DNA of 64,000 bases from an uncultured Bacteroidales bacterium (GTDB lineage Bacteria; Bacteroidota; Bacteroidia; Bacteroidales; Paludibacteraceae), in the NCBI GenBank assembly GCA_902780235.1, contig CACZEL010000011.1, positions 62,001 to 126,000 on the forward strand, in the 5' to 3' direction. Positions within the stretch are counted from its first letter, which is position 1. Each line of letters begins with the position of its first letter. Positions 41,029-50,309 of this stretch are shown here, in pieces. The notes under the pieces are model-generated. The model was not told where the DNA came from. It was given only the letters and a program-made list of their open reading frames with translations, and ran no database searches. Position numbers and translations under genes: made by a program.

Positions 41029-42378
41029 ATGAAAGTAAGAAATTTTTTGCCGTTAGTCGCTTTGGTAGCGATGGTAATGGTTGGGTGTAACAAACCGGCC
41101 GGTGAACTTGTGGGATCTCGTCCTGCAACGAACTTTAAGGAAGCTAATCCTTATGGCATGTTGTTCATCAAGAAAGGTTCGTTTATGATGGGTGCAAACA
41201 CGCAATCCGCTGTCTTCGAGCAGCCGGATAACGTGCTGATGGTAACGGTAGATGCGTTCTGGATGGACGAGACCGAGATTACCAACAATGAGTACCACCA
41301 GTTCGTAGATTGGGTACGCGATTCGATTGCTTATACCAACCTGATTGCAGCTGGTTTGACCGACTATGCGATTCAGCCGAAGGATGAAGACTTCGACGAG
41401 GAGCATTTCCGTATCAACTGGACCAAGAAAGTGCCTTGGAAGAGCAAGGAAGAGGACGTAGTGGATGCTTTGGCGAAGATGTACTACTCGGATGGTCGTT
41501 TGAACAACAACAACCTGCACTATCGTTATACGTGGGTGAATATGGATGAGGCACTGCCGCAACGTAACAAGTTCGACGTGTCCACCAGTACCTATCCTCC
41601 CGGATCAACGGCACGTGTAGATACCTTCTGGGTAAACGAGAAAGGCGAGATCAAAGATTCTACGCTCTATCGTCCGTTGCGTGAGCCGAAAGACCTGATC
41701 ACGGAGAAGATTATCTGTATCTATCCGGATACCCTCGTTTGGGCGCGTGACTTCCAGTTCGCGTACAACGATCCGTTGCTGCATATGTATTTCAAGCACC
41801 CGGGTTATGCGGAGTATCCTGTTGTCGGCGTAACATGGGAGCAGGCACATGCTTTCTGTAACTGGCGTACCAAATACTACAATGCGTATGCATCCATGGA
41901 GGCCAACGAGTATCGTCTGCCGACGGAGGCTCAATGGGAGTATGCGGCTCGTGGCGGTCGTAAGATGGCGATGTATCCGTGGGGTAGTAACTATGCCCGC
42001 GATGCCAAGGGTTGCTTCTTTGCGAACTTCAAACCGTACCGCGGCGCTTACAGCGATGATACGGGTACGACGACTATGAAGGTGGCTCAGTTCCGTCCGA
42101 ATGACTTCGGTCTGTTCGATATGGCTGGTAACGTAGCGGAGTGGACGAACTCGGCATACCAGAGTGCAATGAACTCCTATATCCACGACTTGAACCCGGA
42201 TTACAGTTACATGGCTCGTAAGGCCGATCCGGACATCCTCAAACGCAAAGTGGTGAAGGGTGGTAGCTGGAAGGATATCAGTTACTTCATGCAGTGTGGC
42301 GTACGTACGTATGAGTACCAGTATGAGAGCCGTCCGTACATCGGCTTCCGTTGCGTACGCTCGTACATAGGCGATTAA
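41029..42378 (+). CDS. porK: T9SS lipoprotein PorK/GldK
   Basis: 449 residues. Lipoprotein signal LPLVALVAMVMVGC (Cys near 20), followed by a formylglycine-generating-enzyme-like domain: GMLFIKKGSFMMGAN, VTVDAFWMDETEITNNEYHQF near 75, VVGVTWEQAHAFCNWR near 265, EYRLPTEAQWEYAARGG near 285, and VVKGGSWKDISYFMQCGVR near 405. In PorK/GldK this fold is structural; with PorN it makes the periplasmic ring of the type IX secretion system attached to the outer membrane. Two bases separate it from porP. Confidence 0.95.
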   Translation: MKVRNFLPLVALVAMVMVGCNKPAGELVGSRPATNFKEANPYGMLFIKKGSFMMGANTQSAVFEQPDNVLMVTVDAFWMDETEITNNEYHQFVDWVRDSIAYTNLIAAGLTDYAIQPKDEDFDEEHFRINWTKKVPWKSKEEDVVDALAKMYYSDGRLNNNNLHYRYTWVNMDEALPQRNKFDVSTSTYPPGSTARVDTFWVNEKGEIKDSTLYRPLREPKDLITEKIICIYPDTLVWARDFQFAYNDPLLHMYFKHPGYAEYPVVGVTWEQAHAFCNWRTKYYNAYASMEANEYRLPTEAQWEYAARGGRKMAMYPWGSNYARDAKGCFFANFKPYRGAYSDDTGTTTMKVAQFRPNDFGLFDMAGNVAEWTNSAYQSAMNSYIHDLNPDYSYMARKADPDILKRKVVKGGSWKDISYFMQCGVRTYEYQYESRPYIGFRCVRSYIGD

Positions 42379-42429
42379 TTTAAGGAATATTAACAAAAAA
42401 AAAGATAACATTAAAATTTAAATACAATT

Positions 42430-43344
42430 ATGGCTACTGAAAAGCAAGGTTTATGGGATCGATTCATGCATTGGTATGAGTCGTACGATGGTAAGAACAA
42501 GGTGAACATCATCTATTCGGCAGGTGCGTCTGTCGTTATTATCGGTGCGTTGTTTAAGATTCTGCACTGGCCGGGCGCAAGTCAGGTGTTGATGATCGGT
42601 ATGTTCACCGAGGCATTCTTGTTCCTCATTGGTACATTGGAGCATCCGCATCCGGAGTTCCACTGGGAGAACGTGTTCCCGCAATTGCTCGAGTACGGTA
42701 CCAAACCGGAGTTGTTGGAAGAGAAATCGAAACAACCTCGTCCGACTCTGTTGGGTGCAGGTGTTGCCGGTGGTCCTCAAGTGACTGGCGCTCCGAGTCC
42801 TGTTCCTGGCGAGCAGCCCACGTCGGCTAAGGCTCCGGGTCTCAAGGATGAAGATTTCAAATCGCTCAAGGAGGGTATTGCTGATTTGGCGAAGACTGCT
42901 TCTCAGTTGTCCGAACTGGGTAAGGTAGCGCAGACCGGTGTTAAGTTGGGTGAGAAACTCGAGGCTGCCGGTGCTGCTTCGGAGGCTTATGCAGCTAAGA
43001 TCAACGCTGCCGGTGCTGCTACCGATAACTACACAGCCGCTACTGCTACCTTGGCACAGAGTTATGCACAGGTAAGCAACGACATGAAGGCTGTTGTAGA
43101 CGGTACGAAGGAGTACAAGGCAGGTATTGATCAGGTTGGTAAGAGTATTGCTGCTCTCAACTCGGTTTATGAGTTGCAGTTGCAGTCCGTTAACGCACAG
43201 ACCGAGGCTCAGAAATCTGCTGCTGCCGCCGCTAAAGAGGCTGCAGAGGCTCAGGTTGCTTTCGCTGCTGGTGCTAAGAAACTCCAGACCCAGGTAGCCG
43301 GACTGAACGATATCTACGGCAATATGTTGAATGCACTCGCATAA
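42430..43344 (+). CDS. porL: T9SS motor protein PorL/GldL
   Basis: 304 residues. Two transmembrane helices (about residues 27-45 and 50-70) contain FKILHWPGAS and FTEAFLFLIGTLEHP; Glu61 in the second helix corresponds to the membrane Glu that is important for proton-driven rotation in this family. The rest (from about 95) is a long cytoplasmic Ala-rich coiled-coil. With PorM it forms the rotary motor that energises T9SS. A 51-bp gap separates it from porK, and 46 bp from porM. Confidence 0.95.
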   Translation: MATEKQGLWDRFMHWYESYDGKNKVNIIYSAGASVVIIGALFKILHWPGASQVLMIGMFTEAFLFLIGTLEHPHPEFHWENVFPQLLEYGTKPELLEEKSKQPRPTLLGAGVAGGPQVTGAPSPVPGEQPTSAKAPGLKDEDFKSLKEGIADLAKTASQLSELGKVAQTGVKLGEKLEAAGAASEAYAAKINAAGAATDNYTAATATLAQSYAQVSNDMKAVVDGTKEYKAGIDQVGKSIAALNSVYELQLQSVNAQTEAQKSAAAAAKEAAEAQVAFAAGAKKLQTQVAGLNDIYGNMLNALA

Positions 43345-43390
43345 CGCAATTAGTTAATTGATTCAAAACCAATAATAAAACACTTCAGAA

Positions 43391-44962
43391 ATGGGTGGAG
43401 CAAAAAACTGTCCGGAAACCCCGAGACAAAAAATGATCGGTATGATGTACCTGGTGCTCACCGCCATGCTGGCGTTGAACGTAAGTACGGATATCCTCAA
43501 TGGTTTTACATTGGTGGACAAGAGTCTGCATTCTTCGATCGCTGCTTCGGATACGCGTAACGCGAAACTCTATAATGACTTCAAGGCTGCTAACGCAGAT
43601 AACCCCGAGAAGACGCAAGAGTGGTTCGACAAAGCGGTTGAAGTACAGAAACGTGCGGACTCCCTGTTCAACTATATACAGGACTTCAAAGAGCATATCG
43701 CCATCATTGCCGATGGTAAGAAGAAAGTAGATGAGTGGAAAGCGCAAGGTATTGACCCGACGATGCATATCGAAGGAAACTCCAACTTGGATGCTCCTGC
43801 ACAGTATGCGATCGCACAAGGTCATGGTCTGGAACTCAAAGAGATGGTGGCTTACTACCGTGACTATGCTGCCGGTTTGGCAGAGAACGATGCGGAGCTC
43901 AAATCCTCTATCCTCCAGAACCTCGCTACCGAGCGTGACTATAACGCACACGAGAAAGACTCCTGCGACTGGGAGGTAGCTGTGTTCGAAGGTATGCCGG
44001 TTGGTGCTACAATCACGATTCTGACGAAGATGCAGAATGACGTACGTGCTACCGAGAGTCAGTTGATCCAATATCTTATGGATCGTACGGACGCGGGTGA
44101 CCTGCGCGTAAACAAACTGAGCGCATACGTGATCCCGAACTCGAACTACGTCATTCGTGGCGGTAAGTATTCGGCGCAGATCATCTTGGCTGCAGTAGAC
44201 TCGACGCAACGTCCGGAGTACTATATCGAAGGTCAACGTATCAACGATCAGGGTATATACGAAGTAGCTGCTACCGGTGTGGGTTTGAAGAAATACTCCG
44301 GTTGGATATCGTTCCTCAACCCGGCATCGGGTCAGATGGAGAACCTGCCGTTCAACAGCGAGTATAGCGTAGGCGAACCGGCTGTGACGATCTCCAATAA
44401 CGATCTCAACATCATGTACCGCGGATATGACAACAAGTTCTCGATCTCCGTTCCGGGTGTATCGAACGACAAGGTGAAAGTGTCCGTTAGCGGTGCATCC
44501 GTTCACCAGCAAGGTGGTCTGTGGATCATCAAGCCGGGTGACGGACCGAAGTCGGTAACGATCTCTGTATCAGCTGAGTTGGACGGTAAGATGCAACCGA
44601 TGGGTAGCAAGGAGTATCGTGTGAAGGCATTGCCGAAACCGGGTGCATACTTCAAATCCGGTGAGAACGAGTATAACGGCGACAAGTCCATTCCTCGTGG
44701 TGCGTTGTTGAATACGGCTGCTACGGTGATCGCATCCTATGGTCCGGATGGTCTGTTGGATCTGCCGTTCCAAATCACAGGTTTCCGTGCGAACATCAAC
44801 GGTGTTTATCTGGAGTCTAAGGGCAACAAGTTCACCAAAGAGCAGTTGGATCGTATCTCTAAATTGAAACCGGGTAACTCGGTCATCATTACCGATATCC
44901 GCGCTAAAGGTCCGGACGGCAAAGAGACGCGTCTGTCCCCGATTCCTCTAACTCTGAATTAA
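43391..44962 (+). CDS. porM: T9SS motor/periplasmic shaft protein PorM/GldM
   Basis: 523 residues. Begins MGGAKNCPETPRQKMIGMMYLVLTAML region: a short cytoplasmic arm with Arg12 then one transmembrane helix (about 15-35), matching GldM. The periplasmic part contains a helical domain (about 40-230) and beta domains (GKYSAQIILAAVDST near 257, FNSEYSVGEPAVTISN near 320, VKALPKPGAYF near 415) that end in SPIPLTL. It transmits motion from the PorL ring to the outer-membrane ring. Confidence 0.95.
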   Translation: MGGAKNCPETPRQKMIGMMYLVLTAMLALNVSTDILNGFTLVDKSLHSSIAASDTRNAKLYNDFKAANADNPEKTQEWFDKAVEVQKRADSLFNYIQDFKEHIAIIADGKKKVDEWKAQGIDPTMHIEGNSNLDAPAQYAIAQGHGLELKEMVAYYRDYAAGLAENDAELKSSILQNLATERDYNAHEKDSCDWEVAVFEGMPVGATITILTKMQNDVRATESQLIQYLMDRTDAGDLRVNKLSAYVIPNSNYVIRGGKYSAQIILAAVDSTQRPEYYIEGQRINDQGIYEVAATGVGLKKYSGWISFLNPASGQMENLPFNSEYSVGEPAVTISNNDLNIMYRGYDNKFSISVPGVSNDKVKVSVSGASVHQQGGLWIIKPGDGPKSVTISVSAELDGKMQPMGSKEYRVKALPKPGAYFKSGENEYNGDKSIPRGALLNTAATVIASYGPDGLLDLPFQITGFRANINGVYLESKGNKFTKEQLDRISKLKPGNSVIITDIRAKGPDGKETRLSPIPLTLN

Positions 44963-44974
44963 TAGATAAAGAAT

Positions 44975-45925
44975 ATGATAAAGAAACTTAGTATTATTGC
45001 TTGCTTGATGCTGGGCGTTATCACAGCGCAGGCGCAGCATAAAGTGATTTCGTTCTTTGACGAGATGGGTACGGCTCGTATCCAGACGGAGGAGTTCTCC
45101 AAAGCACATGATACCATTGTGATGGTGGATCACCGTTTGGATGATGTCATTTGGGCGCGGTATATATATCGTATCATCGATATGCGTTACAAGCAGAACT
45201 ATCAACTCTATTTCCCGACGAAATCGGATGATGCGGACTATCGTAACTTGTTCAAAGTAATTACGGATGCCGTGGTAGATGGTCTGCCTATCTACGAGAA
45301 GAACATGGAGACGATCAAGCCTGATTTTAAGCAGGAGCCGATTCCCCGTGCATCGATTCCGATGATGTTCATGGCTGATGATCCTCTGGAGGACTATTCG
45401 GATGATCCGACTCACTACAATATTACCGAATCGGATGCTATGTTGGTTCACTATGACAGCATCGCTGATGAGTTGTCGTTCCACTTCTATCCGTTCGAGA
45501 AGATCGTGAAGAATCAGTTGAAGTATCTGGTTCAGGAAGTAACATTCTTCGACAAGCACACCTCGCGTCTGCATACGAAGATCATGGCGATAGCACCGCT
45601 GCAATCGGATAAGATCATGACGCGTGACAGCGCGAACGTGATGGGTTCGTTGCGTGAGTCGATCATGTTCTGGGTTCCGTTCGATCAGTTACGTCCGTAT
45701 CTGGCAATGCAGTATGCGATCCCTAACCGCAACGAGGTGAAGCGTGTGACGTTCGACGATTTCTTCCAGAAACGTCTGTTCACCTCCTACATCGTGGGCG
45801 AAGGAAACATGTACAACCGCTGGATTCCGGATTATGCCCATTCCGACGTAGAGGCTACCCGCAAAGAGCAGGAGCGTATCGCAACGGAGTTACTTAATTT
45901 TGAGCAAGATCTCTGGGAATACTAA
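44975..45925 (+). CDS. porN: T9SS ring protein PorN/GldN
   Basis: 316 residues. Signal peptide MIKKLSIIACLMLGVITAQA is followed by a periplasmic domain with VWARYIYRIIDMRYKQNYQLYFP-type segments near 55 and ending in the family motif FDDFFQKRLFTSYIVGEGNMYNR. PorN binds PorK to form the T9SS ring. The stop overlaps the ftsX start by one base. With porPKLM the cluster is complete and ordered as in Porphyromonas. Confidence 0.93.
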   Translation: MIKKLSIIACLMLGVITAQAQHKVISFFDEMGTARIQTEEFSKAHDTIVMVDHRLDDVIWARYIYRIIDMRYKQNYQLYFPTKSDDADYRNLFKVITDAVVDGLPIYEKNMETIKPDFKQEPIPRASIPMMFMADDPLEDYSDDPTHYNITESDAMLVHYDSIADELSFHFYPFEKIVKNQLKYLVQEVTFFDKHTSRLHTKIMAIAPLQSDKIMTRDSANVMGSLRESIMFWVPFDQLRPYLAMQYAIPNRNEVKRVTFDDFFQKRLFTSYIVGEGNMYNRWIPDYAHSDVEATRKEQERIATELLNFEQDLWEY

Positions 45926-46785
45926 TGCGTAAGCATCATTTTCGTAATTCCTACATGACATCTGCCATCAGTGTGTCACTGGTGCTGTGTCTTATCGGGT
46001 TGGAGAGCATTTTATTGCTCTCCGCCGATTCTCTTATTACGCGCATGCGTGAGAACATCACGCTGACCGCTGTATTAACGAGTGATGCGGATAGTACGCA
46101 ATGTGCGCGACTGGAGAATGTCCTGAATGCCGGTAATCGCTGCAGTAGTTATACCTATATCTCTGCTGAGCAAGCCTTAGAGGAGCATGTGCGTCTGTTG
46201 GGCGAAGATCCGGCGAAGTTCTTGGGCTTTAATCCGCTGTCGGCCAGTTATGAGATCCATCCTACTGATGCCTACAGTGCGCCGGACAGTCTGGCGCTTC
46301 TCGCGTCCGATTTGGAGTCCTTGCCGTACGTGAGCGAAGTGATCTATCCGCGTGATCTGGCGGACTTGATGAGCAGTAATGTGCATGAGTTCTCTTATAT
46401 CCTGTTAGCGGTTGCATTGGCCTTGCTGTTGATCTCGATGGTGCTGATCGTCAATACGATCCGTCTGCAGATCTATGCCAAGCGTTTCCTGATCAACACG
46501 ATGACGCTCGTGGGTGCCACCTCTTGGGTAACCCGTCGACCGTTTGTCTTGCGGAATATGGGCATGGGGCTGATGGCAGGTATTGTAGCTTTGGTCATCT
46601 TGGGAGCCGTGGTCTATTATGTGGAGTTCCGCATGGGACTGCTCCTTTTCCCGCTGACATGGCAGAATTTCGCTTTTGTGTCGGCTATCGTCCTTTGTTC
46701 GGGCTTGCTCATCACGCTCTTCGCTTCGCTCATCGCTACTGGTCGTTATATCCGCATGGATAATAATTCACTATACGAAATATGA
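45925..46785 (+). CDS. ftsX: FtsX-type cell division membrane protein
   Basis: 286 residues. Four transmembrane helices: one N-terminal (about 13-33) and three C-terminal (about 152-172, 207-228, 250-272), with a periplasmic domain between the first and second, as in FtsX. Conserved parts are RRPFVLRNMGMGLMAG and LVNTIRL-type loop (LIVNTIRLQIYAKRFLI). FtsX works with FtsE to activate peptidoglycan hydrolases at the septum; ftsE is not in this window. The stop overlaps the DUF3098 start by 4 bp. Confidence 0.88.
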   Translation: MRKHHFRNSYMTSAISVSLVLCLIGLESILLLSADSLITRMRENITLTAVLTSDADSTQCARLENVLNAGNRCSSYTYISAEQALEEHVRLLGEDPAKFLGFNPLSASYEIHPTDAYSAPDSLALLASDLESLPYVSEVIYPRDLADLMSSNVHEFSYILLAVALALLLISMVLIVNTIRLQIYAKRFLINTMTLVGATSWVTRRPFVLRNMGMGLMAGIVALVILGAVVYYVEFRMGLLLFPLTWQNFAFVSAIVLCSGLLITLFASLIATGRYIRMDNNSLYEI

Positions 46786-46997
46786 AACAGACATTACCGA
46801 AACTGAATCTGATCCTCATCGCGGTGTCGTTTGTCATCATTGTGATTGGTTTCGCATTGATGGTAGGAGCACCGTCCGGGGAAACTTATAATCCTGATAT
46901 CTTCTCTTTCCGCCGTATAACCGTTGGACCGATGATCTCATTGGCGGGCTTTGTATTGATGCTTTTTGCCATTTTATTCCGCGCTAAGAAGAAATGA
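46782..46997 (+). CDS. DUF3098 small membrane protein
   Basis: 71 residues with two hydrophobic helices ([22 protein letters not shown] and [16 protein letters not shown]) separated by [12 protein letters not shown], the DUF3098 signature. Found between ftsX and uppP in many Bacteroidota. Overlaps both neighbours by 4 bp. Function unknown. Confidence 0.9.
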   Translation: MKQTLPKLNLILIAVSFVIIVIGFALMVGAPSGETYNPDIFSFRRITVGPMISLAGFVLMLFAILFRAKKK

Positions 46998-47800
46998 GTT
47001 GGTTGGAAGCATTGATCTTAGGTATCGTGCAGGGCTTGACGGAGTTTCTGCCTGTCTCTTCGTCGGGACATCTGGAGATCGGTCAGGCACTGTTAGATAC
47101 TTCGGGGGAGGAGAATCTGCTGTTTGCCGTCATCGTGCATGCAGCTACCGTCTTGTCGACGCTCGTGATCTTATGGAGCGAAGTAGCCAAACTGTTCAAA
47201 GGCACTTTTACCACGCTTCCATGGAATGCCGAGAAAGACTACGTGGCGAAGATTCTGGTGTCTATGATACCGGTTTTCATCGTCGGTATGTTTTTCAAAG
47301 ATCAAGTAGAAGCGTTCTTCGGTAATGGATTACTGCTCGTCGGCATCTGTCTGCTCGTCACCGCCTGTCTGTTGGCTTTGAGCGAGTGGTTGCAGAAGAA
47401 ACGTCAGAGCGCAGGACATGAAGTGACTTACAAGGACGCCATCATCATCGGTTTGGCGCAAGCATGCGCCGTACTGCCGGGCTTGAGCCGTTCAGGTACG
47501 ACCATCGCTACCGGACTGCTCTGCGGCGTGAAGAAAGAGAGTGTAGCGCAGTTCTCGTTCCTGATGGTGCTGATTCCTATCTTAGGCGAAGCGTTCCTCG
47601 ACTTGCTCAAACTGCTGAGCGGAGAGATGACGATTGAATTGGGAATCGTACCGGCTATTGTCGGTTTTGTAGCTGCTTTCCTGACCGGCTGTTTTGCCTG
47701 CCGCTTCATGATAGAGATCGTACGTCGCCAACGACTGATATGGTTCGCGCTTTACTGCGCTATCGTGGGGTCGGCGACCATCATCGCCACCATTTGCTGA
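46994..47800 (+). CDS. uppP: Undecaprenyl-diphosphatase (UppP/BacA)
   Basis: 268 residues, polytopic. Catalytic motifs [14 protein letters not shown] near 17 and [14 protein letters not shown] near 158 are those of UppP. It recycles the lipid carrier used for cell-wall and surface-glycan export, and may give bacitracin resistance. It sits between DUF3098 and truB with an overlap and a 1-bp gap. Confidence 0.95.
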   Translation: MSWLEALILGIVQGLTEFLPVSSSGHLEIGQALLDTSGEENLLFAVIVHAATVLSTLVILWSEVAKLFKGTFTTLPWNAEKDYVAKILVSMIPVFIVGMFFKDQVEAFFGNGLLLVGICLLVTACLLALSEWLQKKRQSAGHEVTYKDAIIIGLAQACAVLPGLSRSGTTIATGLLCGVKKESVAQFSFLMVLIPILGEAFLDLLKLLSGEMTIELGIVPAIVGFVAAFLTGCFACRFMIEIVRRQRLIWFALYCAIVGSATIIATIC

Positions 47801-47801
47801 T

Positions 47802-48500
47802 ATGTGGGATTTTGAGGCAGGAGAAATACTGGCGTTCGACAAACCGTTGCATTGGACCTCGTTCGATGTAGTAGCGAAAGTGCGATATAACCTGTGCCGC
47901 GTACTGAAGACCAAAAAACTGAAAGTAGGTCATACCGGTACTCTGGATCCCTTGGCGACCGGCGTGGTCATCGTTTGTACGGGTAAGAAAACCAAGATGA
48001 TCGAGCAACTGCAGTATGACGTCAAAGAGTATATCGCGACTTTGCAGTTAGGCGCTACGACGCCGAGTTATGACTTGGAGAAAGAGATAGACGCTACGTA
48101 TCCGACGGCGCATATCAACCGCCAACTGATAGATGAGACCATCCCGCAGTTCCTTGGCGAACAATGGCAAGTACCGCCAATGTTCTCAGCCGTGCAGATC
48201 AACGGCAAGAGGGCATATGAGTTAGCACGCAAAGGAGAGACGGTGGAACTCAAACCGAAACTTCTGGTCATCGATGAGATAGAGATACTCTCTTTTGACG
48301 AACAGACAATGCAACTGACCCTGCGCATCGTATGCTCCAAAGGGACGTATATCCGAGCGTTAGCGCGCGATATCGGCGAAAGGCTCCGGAGTGGAGCGCA
48401 TTTGATCGCCCTGCGCCGTACACGAGTAGGTGACACACGGGTCGAAGATTGTATGACCATAGAACATTTTTTGAAACAACTCAACGAGATATATGTATAA
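47802..48500 (+). CDS. truB: tRNA pseudouridine(55) synthase TruB
   Basis: 232 residues, within the usual range for the short form. Catalytic motif VGHTGTLDPLATGVV near 44, with the Asp as nucleophile, GATTPSYDLE near 85 and the SKGTYIRALARDIGERL motif near 178. Makes pseudouridine at position 55 in the tRNA T loop. Overlaps the longest frame of queA. Confidence 0.95.
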   Translation: MWDFEAGEILAFDKPLHWTSFDVVAKVRYNLCRVLKTKKLKVGHTGTLDPLATGVVIVCTGKKTKMIEQLQYDVKEYIATLQLGATTPSYDLEKEIDATYPTAHINRQLIDETIPQFLGEQWQVPPMFSAVQINGKRAYELARKGETVELKPKLLVIDEIEILSFDEQTMQLTLRIVCSKGTYIRALARDIGERLRSGAHLIALRRTRVGDTRVEDCMTIEHFLKQLNEIYV

Positions 48501-48510
48501 ATCGAATGAT

Positions 48511-49614
48511 ATGAGACTCTGTCAGTTCAGATTTGAACTGCCCGAGGAGTTAATTGCCCAATTCCCGGCTCCCTATCGCGACGATGCACGATTAATGGTA
48601 CTGCATCGGAAGACCGGTGAGATCGAGCATAAAACGTTGCCGGAACTGGTGAATTATTTTGACGAGGGTGATTTGTTCGTCTTCAATGATACCAAAGTGT
48701 TCCCGGCGCGTTTGTGGGCGCACAAAGAGAAAACGAACGCGTTGATAGAGGTGTTCCTGTTGCGCGAGTTGAGTCATAAACTGCGTTACTGGGATGTACT
48801 CGTTGAACCGGCTCGTAAGATCCGTATCGGTAATAAACTGACCTTCGAGGATGATCCGGCTATTGTAGCCGAGGTGATTGATAACACGACGAGCCGTGGC
48901 CGTACGTTCCGTTTCCTGACGGATTACGACAACGAGGAGTTCGTACCTCGTCTGTATGCCTTGGGTAGCGCACCGCTGCCAAAGTATATCAAACGCCCGA
49001 TGAGTCCGGAGGTGCAAGCTCAATACGAGGAGGTCTTCCATGACATGCCCGTTCGCGACATGGATACAGAGCGTTATCAGACTATTTTTGCAGAGAAGAT
49101 AGGCGCTGTAGCTGCTCCTGCATCCGGCATGCATTTCTCCAAGCAGTTACTCAAACGAATGGAGATCCGCGGTATCGAGACAACATGCCTGACCAGTCAT
49201 GTGTCGCTTGGTGTATTCAAGGATATCGATGTAGAGGACTTGACCAAGAACAAGATGGAGTCCGAGCAGATCATATTATCGGCCAAGATGGCGGAGACGG
49301 TCAATAAAGCTCGTGATGCACAGCATCGCGTCTGCGCCGTCGGTACCGAGGTTATGCGTGCCATCGAGCACGTAGCCGGTTCGGCTGGTCAACTCAAAGC
49401 GTACGATGGTTGGACGAACAAGTTCATCTTCCCTCCTTATCATTTTGCTACGGCGAACGCATTCTTTGTCAATTTCTATATGCCGTGCTCGAGCCAGTTA
49501 CTGATGGTAGCGGCTTTCGCAGGCTACGAAGAAACCATGAACGCTTACCGCGAAGCTGTCAAAGAAGGATACCACTTCGGCGATTACGGCGATGCTATGT
49601 TAATTGTGGATTAG
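48511..49614 (+). CDS. queA: tRNA preQ1(34) S-adenosylmethionine ribosyltransferase-isomerase (QueA)
   Basis: 367 residues starting MRLCQFRFELPEE, which matches the family N-terminus; an ATG 18 bp upstream (48493) overlaps truB. Conserved parts: FNDTKVFPARLWA near 60, APASGMHFSKQLL near 208 and CTEVMRAIEHVAG-like VCAVGTEVMR near 278. Converts preQ1 in the anticodon wobble position to epoxyqueuosine. Followed after 3 bp by ung. Confidence 0.95.
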   Translation: MRLCQFRFELPEELIAQFPAPYRDDARLMVLHRKTGEIEHKTLPELVNYFDEGDLFVFNDTKVFPARLWAHKEKTNALIEVFLLRELSHKLRYWDVLVEPARKIRIGNKLTFEDDPAIVAEVIDNTTSRGRTFRFLTDYDNEEFVPRLYALGSAPLPKYIKRPMSPEVQAQYEEVFHDMPVRDMDTERYQTIFAEKIGAVAAPASGMHFSKQLLKRMEIRGIETTCLTSHVSLGVFKDIDVEDLTKNKMESEQIILSAKMAETVNKARDAQHRVCAVGTEVMRAIEHVAGSAGQLKAYDGWTNKFIFPPYHFATANAFFVNFYMPCSSQLLMVAAFAGYEETMNAYREAVKEGYHFGDYGDAMLIVD

Positions 49615-49617
49615 TTT

Positions 49618-50280
49618 ATGAACGTACGTATCGAGGAGTCTTGGCGCAAGGTGTTGCAACCGGAGTTTGACAAGCCTTATTTCGAACTCCTCACTCAGTA
49701 TGTGCGTACCCAATATCAGACCCGCAGGTGTTTTCCGCCTGCCGGTCTGATTTTTAATGCCTTTGACTCCTGCCCGTTCGATAAGGTACGCGTGGTCATC
49801 ATCGGTCAGGATCCTTATCACGAGGACGGACAAGCTATGGGACTGAGTTTCTCCGTACCGGAAGGCGTGCAGATACCGCCGTCCTTGGTGAATATTTACA
49901 AGGAGATCCATCGTGACTTGGGCAAACCTATTCCGCAGACCGGTGACTTACGTCGTTGGGCGGAACAAGGGGTGCTGCTGCTTAATGCCACACTTACGGT
50001 TGAGGCACATCGAGCAGGTAGCCATCAGGGCAAAGGTTGGGAAGAACTGACGGATGCTGCGATTGACGCGCTCAATAAAGGACGCGAACATATTGTGTTC
50101 ATGCTTTGGGGCTCTTACGCCCAACGCAAAGGGCAGTTCATCGACCGTCGTAAACATCTTGTCTTGCAGACCTCGCACCCTTCGCCGCTCTCTGTCTATC
50201 GCGGTTTTGATGGCTGTGGACATTTCAGTGCCGCCAATAAGTACCTCGAAAGTCATGGTCTGATGCCTATCGATTGGTAA
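49618..50280 (+). CDS. ung: Uracil-DNA glycosylase, family 1
   Basis: 220 residues. The catalytic motif GQDPYHEDGQAMGLSFSV contains Asp65, and HPSPLSVYRGF near 188 supplies the second catalytic His region. Removes uracil from DNA at the start of base-excision repair. An octanucleotide array covers its stop codon and the polA start codon. Confidence 0.96.
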   Translation: MNVRIEESWRKVLQPEFDKPYFELLTQYVRTQYQTRRCFPPAGLIFNAFDSCPFDKVRVVIIGQDPYHEDGQAMGLSFSVPEGVQIPPSLVNIYKEIHRDLGKPIPQTGDLRRWAEQGVLLLNATLTVEAHRAGSHQGKGWEELTDAAIDALNKGREHIVFMLWGSYAQRKGQFIDRRKHLVLQTSHPSPLSVYRGFDGCGHFSAANKYLESHGLMPIDW

Positions 50281-50309
50281 ATGAGAAAATGAGTAAATGA
50301 GAAAATGAA
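50278..50309. repeat. Octanucleotide array TAAATGAG/AAAATGAG x4 across the ung-polA junction
   Basis: Units TAAATGAG, AAAATGAG, TAAATGAG, AAAATGAA. The first includes the ung stop TAA and the last the polA start codon, with several ATG/TGA combinations. Confidence 0.8.

Noticed and set aside
41029-42378. Formylglycine-generating enzyme function for PorK.
   Set aside because: The fold is shared, but lipoprotein signal and location between porP and porL identify PorK/GldK, where it is structural.
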